Positions 1-4,994 are shown, numbered from the stretch's first letter. The stretch is DNA of 7,500 nucleotides from Bacteroidota bacterium (GCA_023433755.1 JAEYUA010000258.1:1-7500); one strand, 5' to 3'. Program-made: numbers and translations. The notes: a model not told the origin generated them from the sequence alone.

Positions 1-33
1 AACTCCAAAACCAATTTATTCCCTCCCTTTTCC

Positions 34-41
34 TATTTTTG
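34..41 (+). promoter_or_regulatory. Bacteroidota-type -7 promoter box for the tRNA gene
   Basis: TATTTTTG matches the Bacteroidota -7 consensus TAnnTTTG exactly and ends 16 nt before the mature tRNA. A start a few bases downstream would leave only a short 5' leader for RNase P to remove. I see no clear TTTG -33 partner at the usual distance; the nearest T-rich block is TTTA at 15-18, which is too close. The -7 match is seen directly; its use as a promoter is inferred. Confidence 0.5.
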
Positions 42-57
42 CCGCCGCCTCCGGGCA

Positions 58-131
58 GGATCCTTAGCTCAGACGGTTAGAGCATCTGACTCATAATCAG
101 AGGGTCGCTGGTTCGATCCCAGCAGGATCCA
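58..131 (+). tRNA. tRNA with anticodon CAT (elongator Met, or Ile2 read with lysidine)
   Basis: The full cloverleaf can be drawn. The 7-bp acceptor stem GGATCCT (58-64) pairs with AGGATCC (124-130) and the discriminator is A131. The D arm contains TAGCTCAG and GGTTAGAGCA. The anticodon stem TCTGA/TCAGA (85-89/97-101) closes the loop CTCATAA with anticodon CAT at 92-94. The T arm carries GGTTCGATCC. CCA is not encoded, as is usual in Bacteroidota, so the tRNA nucleotidyltransferase must add it. It is not an initiator tRNA, because the anticodon stem lacks the three G-C pairs. CAT could be elongator Met or, if C34 is converted to lysidine by TilS, isoleucine for AUA codons. The T-arm and acceptor-side GTCGCTGG...CCAGCAGG resembles E. 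coli ileX, while the U4-A69 pair resembles elongator Met, so I leave the identity open. Confidence 0.95.
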
Positions 132-148
132 CACTAATAGTACTTTTG

Positions 149-171
149 AAAGTCACCCCTGGGTGGCTTTT
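149..171 (+). terminator. rho-independent terminator of the tRNA gene
   Basis: A nine-pair stem, AAAGTCACC (149-157) with GGTGGCTTT (162-170), includes one T-G wobble at 153/166 and a 4-nt loop, and is followed by TTT within the stem end and T171. It lies 18 nt after the tRNA and 12 nt before the hipA stop codon on the opposite strand, so it separates the two converging transcripts. On the minus strand the stem is not followed by a T-run, so it probably terminates only plus-strand RNA efficiently. Confidence 0.75.
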
Positions 172-182
172 ATAATTTAACA

Positions 183-1427
183 TCATACCCGGAAAGAAGC
201 AGCCATTAATTCCTGTTCAGCACGTGAAATCTTAAGTTCTTTTGCCAACGCCTTCCATCCCTTAATAACTGCAACCATCTCCTTGATAATTTTATTCATT
301 TGTTTTTGATCCAACGCGAAATATTCCCCGACCGAGATTGCTGTATCAATATCGGGAGTATTATCTGAGGAATCGATATTCAATGCCAGGTGGTCTTTAT
401 CAATGGACGGATTGATATCATAAGCTGGAGAGAGTCTCCATCCCATTTCATCCAGTAAAAATCCATGATTCCTTAGGTGATCATCCGTATTGGAGATCAT
501 AATATTGAACACCAGGCGCCTCCATAATTGCTGCAGGTCCTGCTCAATATGACTGCCGTTGTATTGAATAAATTCTGCTAAATCCAGGTAGGATGCTGGT
601 TGATCTTTTATTGTGTCTTCAGTATTTCCAGTCATGGTCATAGCCGATGCGAAATGAATCCGCCCACCACCCTTGCGATCGAAACGACGTGTAAGATAGG
701 TATGGTAGTTCCCGGAAATCTTAAGCATTTGCGCATCCGGCATATTTATCCTTGCCTGGTTAGCGAGCCTGTTGGCTAAGTATTCCCAGGCTGCTTTGTC
801 AATGGTATCATTTTTAGATGGGAACTTAGCGATCCAGGGATGACCATGATCATCAATTATATTGGCCTTGGGCCGCGCTCCCCCTAAAGAAGAGCCTGGA
901 GCCAGTAACAAGGCCAGCCCCTGGTTGACTTCATCCTCTTTGTCTGATTCTATCAATTCGGCACCGTACTGCAAAGCCCGCAATTCTGACCAAGCCGGAA
1001 CAGGAAATCCCTTGCTATCATCTAAAAAAGGTCCACCCGGATTCAATTTGAAACGCAAAGCACCCATCCTGCTTTCATCATATACTCCAAGCAAAAAATC
1101 GATATCATATAATGTTCGCACGGCTCTGCCTTCTGCCTTTGCCATTTGTGCTTCTCTGCGTTTCATTAAAGTCCGACCCCAGGTGTCGGGCATGGAGTCG
1201 AGGAAGACACCAAAATTTTCTTTGTTTCCCGGGAACTGGGCACCTGGAAACCATTGTATGTCCGGATCTAAAATCATTTGTGATTTAGAGCGTATCCAGG
1301 ATGGCTCATAGGCAAAACTAAAAGCTTTGCGGCCCCTGGCCTGTTGTGCAGAGAGGACTCCAATTAGTTGGGGACCTTCCAGGCCTCGCCAATCGGCATA
1401 TACCCATATCTCTGTTTTTCCTTTCAT
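183..1427 (-). CDS. hipA: HipA-family serine/threonine kinase toxin
   Basis: A 414-residue protein of the type II toxin-antitoxin kinase family. E. coli HipA phosphorylates glutamyl-tRNA synthetase and so drives growth arrest and persistence; the target of this homologue cannot be read from the sequence. The N-terminal HipA domain covers roughly residues 5-125. The HipA C-terminal kinase domain covers about 175-390. It contains the conserved Ser/Gly loop GSSLGGARPKA (178-188), K201 in IAKFPS as the likely ATP-binding lysine, RRFDR (247-251), the catalytic loop SNTDDHLRNHGFL (312-324; D315 likely catalytic base, N320 metal ligand) and YDINPS (336-341; D337 as the DFG-like Mg2+ ligand). All kinase residues are present, so it looks active. 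Its ATG lies in an ATGA overlap with the hipB stop, indicating translational coupling, antitoxin first. It converges on the tRNA terminator. Confidence 0.95.
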   Translation of the reverse strand: MKGKTEIWVYADWRGLEGPQLIGVLSAQQARGRKAFSFAYEPSWIRSKSQMILDPDIQWFPGAQFPGNKENFGVFLDSMPDTWGRTLMKRREAQMAKAEGRAVRTLYDIDFLLGVYDESRMGALRFKLNPGGPFLDDSKGFPVPAWSELRALQYGAELIESDKEDEVNQGLALLLAPGSSLGGARPKANIIDDHGHPWIAKFPSKNDTIDKAAWEYLANRLANQARINMPDAQMLKISGNYHTYLTRRFDRKGGGRIHFASAMTMTGNTEDTIKDQPASYLDLAEFIQYNGSHIEQDLQQLWRRLVFNIMISNTDDHLRNHGFLLDEMGWRLSPAYDINPSIDKDHLALNIDSSDNTPDIDTAISVGEYFALDQKQMNKIIKEMVAVIKGWKALAKELKISRAEQELMAASFRV

Positions 1428-1720
1428 GATTTGTTAATCAGGGCAAGGTCCTGCAGTTTGCGTCCGTAATCGTCATCGGCGGCCAGTTTTAAAAAATCGT
1501 CCTGCAAGTTGAGTACTCTCAGTGTATTAAAATAAGCACCCATTGAAACACTTGGACTACCTTTTTCGATTTCATAAAGGGTAGAACGGTCAATACCTGC
1601 CCGTTCCGCCACTTGTTGTGTGGTGAGTTTACGCCGCTTCCTGGCCAGTTTGATATTTTCACCTACCCTTTCCATTATTTTTTTATACTTCGGAAAAAGA
1701 AGCGTCTTTTTAGATTTCAT
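1424..1720 (-). CDS. hipB: HipB-like Xre-family antitoxin and operon repressor
   Basis: A 98-residue protein with one Xre/Cro-type helix-turn-helix domain at about residues 19-73; the recognition region is QQVAERAGIDRSTLYEIEKG (35-54). The tail DDDYGRKLQDLALINKS probably contacts HipA. In known systems HipB dimers neutralise HipA and repress the operon. I chose the ATG at 1718-1720. The same frame stays open to a TTG at 1769-1771 (115 residues), but the extra 17 codons would run back across a long inverted repeat and a promoter-like box, which look like the operator and promoter, and the longer form would start inside the right repeat arm. No Shine-Dalgarno sequence precedes the ATG, only AACAA, as is common in this phylum. 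The stop overlaps the hipA start by four bases. Confidence 0.9.
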   Translation of the reverse strand: MKSKKTLLFPKYKKIMERVGENIKLARKRRKLTTQQVAERAGIDRSTLYEIEKGSPSVSMGAYFNTLRVLNLQDDFLKLAADDDYGRKLQDLALINKS

Positions 1721-1773
1721 TTGTTGGCTATTATCCACAAAATACGAATTTTTGTCGGGAATAACCAACAAAT
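1719..1773 (-). promoter_or_regulatory. probable hipBA operator: 14-bp inverted repeat
   Basis: On the plus strand ATTTGTTGGCTATT (1719-1732) faces AATAACCAACAAAT (1760-1773). The second is the reverse complement of the first at 13 of 14 positions, with a 27-bp centre and arm centres about 41 bp apart, close to four helical turns. The left arm abuts the hipB ATG and the right arm lies where a -33 element would sit. Autorepression through inverted sites is established for HipBA operons; the assignment here is inferred. The E. coli operator TATCC-N8-GGATA is not present with its usual spacing. Confidence 0.55.
1738..1744 (-). promoter_or_regulatory. candidate hipBA -7 box
   Basis: On the minus strand TATTTTG lies 17 nt before the hipB ATG. 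It is one base shorter than the Bacteroidota consensus TAnnTTTG, so it is only a near match. Its position between the two arms of the inverted repeat is what would be expected of a promoter controlled by HipB. Confidence 0.3.
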
Positions 1774-1839
1774 AGCGGATAGCTGATGGCTAATGGCCAA
1801 TGGCTGAGGCCCTCCTCCGCAAACCTCTTATTTGTCTGA

Positions 1840-1876
1840 ATCAGGATTTGCAGGATTTTAGGATGGGCAGGATGAG
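1840..1876 (+). repeat. left arm of a 37-nt inverted repeat
   Basis: This arm begins ATCAGGATTTGCAGGAT and ends GCAGGATGAG. Compared with the reverse complement of 2154-2190 it matches at 32 of 37 positions, including the first 17 and the last 10 without a mismatch. The two arms enclose 277 bp. Confidence 0.85.
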
Positions 1877-1971
1877 TGATTGATCATTGAATGTGGTTTA
1901 TCAAAAGCCAAGGGCCAAAGTCTAAAAGCCATCAGCCACTCTCCTCTGCGCTACCTCTTTTCTCCTTCTTG

Positions 1972-1997
1972 CCAGCAGAAGCTTTAGCGTAGGCTGG
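1972..1997 (+). repeat. REP-like palindrome, copy A
   Basis: The outer arms CCAGC and GCTGG flank the core AGAAGCTTTAGCGTAG. The same 26-nt element recurs four more times in this window (3042-3067, 3135-3160, 3174-3199, 3351-3378). This copy differs from the inverted copy at 3042-3067 at only two positions. Confidence 0.8.
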
Positions 1998-2002
1998 TTC
2001 TC

Positions 2003-2050
2003 TGCGGTAAAAGAAAAATTGTTCTATAGTACACTCCAAGCCAACTGCCA
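2003..2050 (+). repeat. 47-nt direct repeat, copy 1
   Basis: Starts TGCGGTAAAAGAAAAATTGT and ends AAGCCAACTGCCA. It recurs 82 bp downstream with three substitutions and one indel. The unit is composite: a TGCGGT(A/G)AAAG start, a unique centre, then a GCCAA-type tail. Confidence 0.85.
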
Positions 2051-2084
2051 ACAGCCAACAGCCATAAGCCTCTCTCCCTTACCA

Positions 2085-2131
2085 TGCGGTGAAAGAAAAA
2101 TTGTTCTTTAGTACACCCAAGCCAACGGCCA
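2085..2131 (+). repeat. 47-nt direct repeat, copy 2
   Basis: Starts TGCGGTGAAAGAAAAATTGT and ends AAGCCAACGGCCA. It is nearly identical to 2003-2050, with A/G, A/T and T/G changes and one missing T. It is followed directly by the palindromic GGCTAATAGCC run. Confidence 0.85.
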
Positions 2132-2153
2132 ATGGCTAATAGCCATTAGCCTT

Positions 2154-2190
2154 CTCATCCTGCAAATCCTCTCATCCTGCAAATCCTGAT
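2154..2190 (-). repeat. right arm of the 37-nt inverted repeat
   Basis: This arm is itself a tandem duplication: CTCATCCTGCAAATCCT occurs at 2154-2170 and again at 2171-2187, followed by GAT. As a whole it is the reverse complement of 1840-1876 with five mismatches. It ends about 44 bp before the -7 box of the outer membrane protein gene. Confidence 0.85.
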
Positions 2191-2233
2191 CTATCTTCGC
2201 AGTTCATTAACCTTTCATTAACCTCGTGGAAAA

Positions 2234-2241
2234 TACATTTG
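2234..2241 (+). promoter_or_regulatory. Bacteroidota -7 promoter box of the outer membrane protein gene
   Basis: TACATTTG is an exact TAnnTTTG match. A weak -33 candidate is TTTC at 2213-2216, 17 nt upstream, slightly closer than usual. The expected transcription start is around 2246-2249, about ten bases before the ATG at 2259. This argues against the in-frame GTG at 2226, which lies upstream of the box. Confidence 0.6.
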
Positions 2242-2258
2242 TTCATTCAAGATTATAT

Positions 2259-2984
2259 ATGAGAAGAATAGTTATCACTGCCCTGGCCATTTGTTTCACT
2301 ACTGCAGTTTTTGCCCAGACCGATTCCATGATCACCCGCCGGGTATTGAAGCCTCAGTCAACCCGCTCCAACGATAATTTCCTTTTGCAACTGGGCTATA
2401 CCCAGTGGAACGGCAAGCCCGATTCCATCCGCACCAAGGGTTTCTCAAGAACTTTCAACATGTACCTCATGCTGGATTTTCCCTTCAAGACCAACCCTAA
2501 ATGGAGTGTGGCCTTGGGTCCCGGCATTGCCACCGACAATATTTATTTCGATAAAATGAATGTGGATATCAAAGGCCAGACCGATAACCTGGTGTTTGCT
2601 GATGTATCCGACACGGCTCATTTCAAAAAATACAAACTGGCGACCGCTTACCTGGAAGCCCCAGTTGAATTGAGGTACCGCTTCAATCCCAATGACGACC
2701 GCAAGAGTGTGAAGCTGGCCATTGGCGCCAAGATCGGAACGCTGGTGAATGCTCACGTAAAAGGAAAGACACTTCAAGATGCGAATGAGAACAGCATCAA
2801 TGAATACACCATGAAGGAAAACAGCAAACGCTACCTGAATAAAACCCGCCTTTCTGTAATGGGAAGAGTTGGTTACGGCAACTTCACCCTGTTTGCTTCT
2901 TATGCGATCACGCCTGTATTCAAGGAAGGTGTAGCGCCTGTTGTCCGTCCTTTGACGATTGGCTTATCCCTTAGTGGACTTTAA
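2259..2984 (+). CDS. secreted beta-barrel-like outer membrane protein
   Basis: A 241-residue protein with a clear Sec signal peptide, MRRIVITALAICFTTAVFA, cut before Q20. Mature N-termini beginning with Q are very common in Bacteroidota. The rest alternates short polar turns with amphipathic strands, for example NFLLQLGYTQW, FNMYLMLDFPF, WSVALGPGIAT, ATAYLEAPVELRYRF, KLAIGAKIGTLVNAHVKG, LSVMGRVGYGNFTLFASYAITPVF and PLTIGLSLSGL. This fits a small outer membrane beta-barrel of the PorT/OmpW-like fold, and the strands ELRYRF and LAIGAKIG are typical of that group. No enzymatic motif is visible and no specific function can be given. The frame is open back to a GTG at 2226, but the promoter box at 2234-2241 and the signal peptide both favour the ATG at 2259. 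It appears monocistronic and ends at a strong terminator. Confidence 0.85.
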   Translation: MRRIVITALAICFTTAVFAQTDSMITRRVLKPQSTRSNDNFLLQLGYTQWNGKPDSIRTKGFSRTFNMYLMLDFPFKTNPKWSVALGPGIATDNIYFDKMNVDIKGQTDNLVFADVSDTAHFKKYKLATAYLEAPVELRYRFNPNDDRKSVKLAIGAKIGTLVNAHVKGKTLQDANENSINEYTMKENSKRYLNKTRLSVMGRVGYGNFTLFASYAITPVFKEGVAPVVRPLTIGLSLSGL

Positions 2985-3015
2985 ATAATTTTACTTCAAA
3001 GAAGCGGTGCAGTTT

Positions 3016-3036
3016 AAGCGGCTGCGCCGCTTTTTG
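3016..3036 (+). terminator. rho-independent terminator of the outer membrane protein gene
   Basis: AAGCGGC (3016-3022) pairs with GCCGCTT (3026-3032) around a TGC loop, and the T-run 3031-3035 follows. It lies 31 nt after the stop codon. An upstream near-copy, AAGCGGTGCA (3002-3011), can pair with TGCGCCGCTT (3023-3032) at nine of ten positions, so an alternative, larger hairpin with the same 3' arm is possible. Confidence 0.85.
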
Positions 3037-3041
3037 TTTCA

Positions 3042-3067
3042 CCAGCCTTCGCTAAAGCTTCGGCTGG
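3042..3067 (-). repeat. REP-like palindrome, copy B
   Basis: CCAGCC (3042-3047) pairs with GGCTGG (3062-3067) around TTCGCTAAAGCTTC. It is inverted relative to copy A and lies 5 bp after the terminator T-run, so transcripts that read through would contain two hairpins in a row. Confidence 0.85.
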
Positions 3068-3134
3068 CACAGCGCAAAGGCGCGAAAACGCAAAGAACGA
3101 TTATCTGATACTCAGCCACTACTTACCGTCTGCG

Positions 3135-3160
3135 GCAGCCATAGCTTCAGCGAAGGCTGT
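3135..3160 (+). repeat. REP-like palindrome, copy C (more diverged)
   Basis: CAGCC (3136-3140) and GGCTG (3155-3159) flank ATAGCTTCAGCGAA. The core has changed from GAAGCTTTAGCGAA at three positions, but the closing stem is kept. A further outer stem, CGTCTG (3127-3132) with CAGACG (3175-3180), can enclose it. Confidence 0.75.
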
Positions 3161-3173
3161 CCTTCCCGCGGCG

Positions 3174-3199
3174 TCAGACGAAGCTTTAGCGAAGGCTGG
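3174..3199 (+). repeat. REP-like palindrome, copy D
   Basis: TCAGAC, then GAAGCTTTAGCGAA, then GGCTGG. It matches the inverted copy B at 24 of 26 positions, but the two changes are in the 5' arm, so the outer stem is weakened here. It directly follows copy C. Confidence 0.8.
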
Positions 3200-3350
3200 C
3201 CGGTAACGGCCTTGGCTATTTTAGAAGTTAGCACAGATTATCAGAAATTAAGTTTTCAATCAAAGTCTGAACCTTGTGGCTTGAAGCGTAATTTTTTAAC
3301 TATGAATCAGGAAAGATTTTCTGCATTTAGTTAACTACTTACCGTTCTTC

Positions 3351-3378
3351 GGTAGCAGAAGCTTTAGCGAAGGCTACC
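3351..3378 (+). repeat. REP-like palindrome, copy E, with compensatory stem change
   Basis: GGTAGC (3351-3356) pairs with GCTACC (3373-3378) around AGAAGCTTTAGCGAAG. The core is identical or nearly so to the other copies, while the outer stem has changed on both sides from CCAGC/GCTGG to GGTAGC/GCTACC, keeping the pairing. A second stem, CGTTCTTCGG (3343-3352) with CCGAAACG (3385-3392), could extend the hairpin with a 2-nt bulge if it displaces the outermost pairs. Confidence 0.8.
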
Positions 3379-3446
3379 TTACCGCCGAAACGGCTATGCC
3401 TTTTCTAAGAATTAAACATATCAAAAATCAGATGTAAAGTTTCGAG

Positions 3447-3481
3447 CTTAAGTCTTGCAGCTTGAAGCTTGAAGCTTGAAT
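3447..3481 (+). repeat. heptanucleotide tandem repeat, five units
   Basis: The consecutive units are CTTAAGT, CTTGCAG, CTTGAAG, CTTGAAG and CTTGAAT. The array ends 36 bp before the preferred hflX ATG. The in-frame TTG at 3476, which would give a 410-residue HflX, lies inside it. Confidence 0.8.
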
Positions 3482-3517
3482 CTTTTCTCCCGTACCTTCA
3501 ACGCCACAAACAAACCT

Positions 3518-4708
3518 ATGCTCGACAAGAGGAACAAGATCCAGAAAGAAGAAAGAGCCGTGCTTGTGGCGGTCGTACAAAAAGACCAGACCGAACAACA
3601 GGTACAGGAATACCTCGACGAACTTGCCTTCCTCGCGGAAACCGCCGGCGCCGTCACCATCAAAAAATTCATACAGAAACTCGCCCATCCCGACAGCCGC
3701 ACCTTCGTTGGCAAGGGTAAGCTCGAAGAGATCAGGCAATATGTCGAAAGCCGCGAGATCAACCTCGTGATCTTCGATGATGAGCTCAGTGGCGCCCAGA
3801 TCATGAATATCGAAAAAATCGTCAATGCCAAGACCATTGACCGTTCGGATCTCATCCTCGACATCTTCGCCCACCGCGCCAAGACCGCCCAGGCTAAGGC
3901 CCAGGTGGAGCTGGCGCAATACCAGTACATCCTCCCCAGGCTGCGCGGTATGTGGAAACACCTTGAACGTTTAGGAGGCGGTATCGGAACAAGAGGTCCG
4001 GGTGAATCGGAGATCGAAACAGATAGGAGGATCGTACGTGACAAGATCACCCTGCTCCGGAAAAAACTGAAAGAGATCGAGAAGCAGGCCTTTACCCAGC
4101 GTAAGGACCGCGGGGAATTCATCAGGGTGGCCCTGGTAGGTTATACCAACGTAGGCAAGTCAACCCTCATGAATCTATTGAGCAAGAGCGAGGTGCTGGC
4201 AGAAAATAAATTATTCGCGACACTGGATACCACCACCCGCAAGATCGTGTACGACCGGACCCCCTTTTTATTGAGCGACACGGTAGGATTTATCCGCAAG
4301 CTCCCCCATCACCTGGTAGAAAGTTTCAAAAGCACCCTCGATGAAGTACGGGAAGCGGATATTTTATTGCATGTGGTAGACATCTCCCATCCCAATTACG
4401 AAGACCAGTTGGGCGTAGTGAATAAGACATTGCAGGAGCTTGAAGCCTTTGATAAACCCATCATCATCATCTTCAACAAAATGGATTTGTATATCAAGAA
4501 CACATTCGATGAATGGCTGAATGATGAAACCAAGGAGCAGATCCTGAAAGACCTGGAAGCCCGCTGGCAATCCGAAACCGGCGGCAATGCCATCTTCATT
4601 TCAGCCCTGGAAAGAAGCAATATTGATGTGCTGAGGGCAACGATCCTGGACAAGGTGAGGGAGCATTATAAGATCAGGTATCCGTATAAGACGGAGTTTT
4701 TTTATTGA
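3518..4708 (+). CDS. hflX: GTPase HflX (ribosome-splitting/rescue factor)
   Basis: HflX is a translational GTPase that binds the 50S subunit and splits stalled or hibernating 70S ribosomes, notably under heat stress. From the ATG at 3518 the protein has 396 residues. The N-terminal HflX domain covers about 10-150, including TFVGKGKLEEI (62-72). The family signature GGGIGTRGPGESEIETDRR (153-171) leads into a basic coiled coil. The G domain has G1 GYTNVGKS (208-215), switch TLDTTTR (235-241), G3 DTVGF (254-258), G4 NKMD (320-323) and G5 SAL (362-364). All GTP-binding motifs are intact. The length is normal for a form with a short C-terminus ending KTEFFY. The frame is open back to a TTG at 3476, but that start lies in a tandem repeat and adds unconserved-looking residues, so I prefer the ATG. 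No operon partner is seen, and no clear terminator follows. Confidence 0.95.
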   Translation: MLDKRNKIQKEERAVLVAVVQKDQTEQQVQEYLDELAFLAETAGAVTIKKFIQKLAHPDSRTFVGKGKLEEIRQYVESREINLVIFDDELSGAQIMNIEKIVNAKTIDRSDLILDIFAHRAKTAQAKAQVELAQYQYILPRLRGMWKHLERLGGGIGTRGPGESEIETDRRIVRDKITLLRKKLKEIEKQAFTQRKDRGEFIRVALVGYTNVGKSTLMNLLSKSEVLAENKLFATLDTTTRKIVYDRTPFLLSDTVGFIRKLPHHLVESFKSTLDEVREADILLHVVDISHPNYEDQLGVVNKTLQELEAFDKPIIIIFNKMDLYIKNTFDEWLNDETKEQILKDLEARWQSETGGNAIFISALERSNIDVLRATILDKVREHYKIRYPYKTEFFY

Positions 4709-4994
4709 GTCAATAATTTAAAATGCAGGGTTTCCTTTTTTGCTATGCCTGATCCAATGCAAACTATGATTCTGAAAAATTTTAACCAGCTTTTCAATAA
4801 AAACAGTCAACCCCGGATTGGGGCAATCTCCATCCACACTACTGATAACGGCATCGTAACTGCTGTATACTTATTAGACTTCTATTAGAATTTTGCCAGG
4901 GAAGGCAATGAAATTAATTGAGCAATAAAATTGCTTTTCCAAAACTGAGTACGGTATAGTTTTCCGGGATTAAGATCGGATTATCAACATAAAC
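4709..4994. other. spacer between hflX and the L,D-transpeptidase gene, with small hairpins
   Basis: This spacer is 286 bp long. It contains three small hairpins: CCCC-GGATT-GGGG (4811-4823), TTGCC-AGGGAA-GGCAA (4893-4908) and AGCAAT-AAA-ATTGCT followed by TTT (4921-4938). Only the last is terminator-like, and it is weak. A 47-codon frame from ATG 4745 to TAG 4888 (start MPDPMQTMIL, end AVYLLDFY) is in phase with hflX, with no stop between it and the hflX TGA. I do not recognise it and do not call it a gene. TATAGTTTT at 4956-4964 is a poor match to a -7 box for the next gene. Confidence 0.5.

Larger units (their letters stand above)
1774..2225. other. gene-free, repeat-filled spacer
   Basis: About 450 bp between two divergently transcribed units with no credible coding frame. 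It contains a pair of 37-nt inverted sequences (1840-1876 and 2154-2190), two 47-nt direct repeats (2003-2050 and 2085-2131), a REP-like palindrome (1972-1997), and several degenerate runs based on GCCAA/GGCTAA (near 1782-1806, 1907-1937, 2041-2070 and 2117-2151). The last of these includes the perfect palindrome ATGGCTAATAGCCAT. Such degenerate intergenic repeats are common in Bacteroidota; I see no gene or recognised RNA. Confidence 0.8.
3037..3517. other. gene-free, repeat-filled spacer upstream of hflX
   Basis: About 480 bp with no credible gene on either strand. It holds four REP-like palindromes, a composite repeat seen twice (from 3118 and from 3334), a GCGCAAAGGCGCGAAAACGCAAAG-like degenerate stretch near 3071-3095, and a heptanucleotide tandem repeat at 3447-3481. 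Between 3230 and 3330 it is A+T-rich without visible structure. I see no exact TAnnTTTG box ahead of hflX; TACCTTCA at 3493-3500 is the nearest weak match. Confidence 0.75.

Noticed and set aside
862..1311. 149-codon open frame on the plus strand inside hipA
   Set aside because: It is the antisense shadow of the hipA kinase gene. Its product has no recognisable domain, while the minus strand encodes every HipA motif.
1769..1771. TTG start for a 115-residue HipB
   Set aside because: The extra residues would be encoded by the inverted repeat and promoter-like box, and an ATG at 1718-1720 gives a normal HipB length.
1774..3517. CRISPR array in the repeat-rich spacers
   Set aside because: Repeats are few, of different kinds and orientations, and irregularly spaced. 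There are no uniform spacers and no cas genes.
3428..4122. Two overlapping minus-strand frames of 177 and 224 codons
   Set aside because: They lie opposite the hflX N-terminal region. The products are low-complexity (serine- or leucine-rich) with no domain, while the plus strand gives a full HflX.
4921..4938. AGCAAT-AAA-ATTGCT hairpin plus TTT as the hflX terminator
   Set aside because: It is short and A+T-rich and lies more than 200 bp after hflX, close to the next gene. It is mentioned in the spacer entry but not called.
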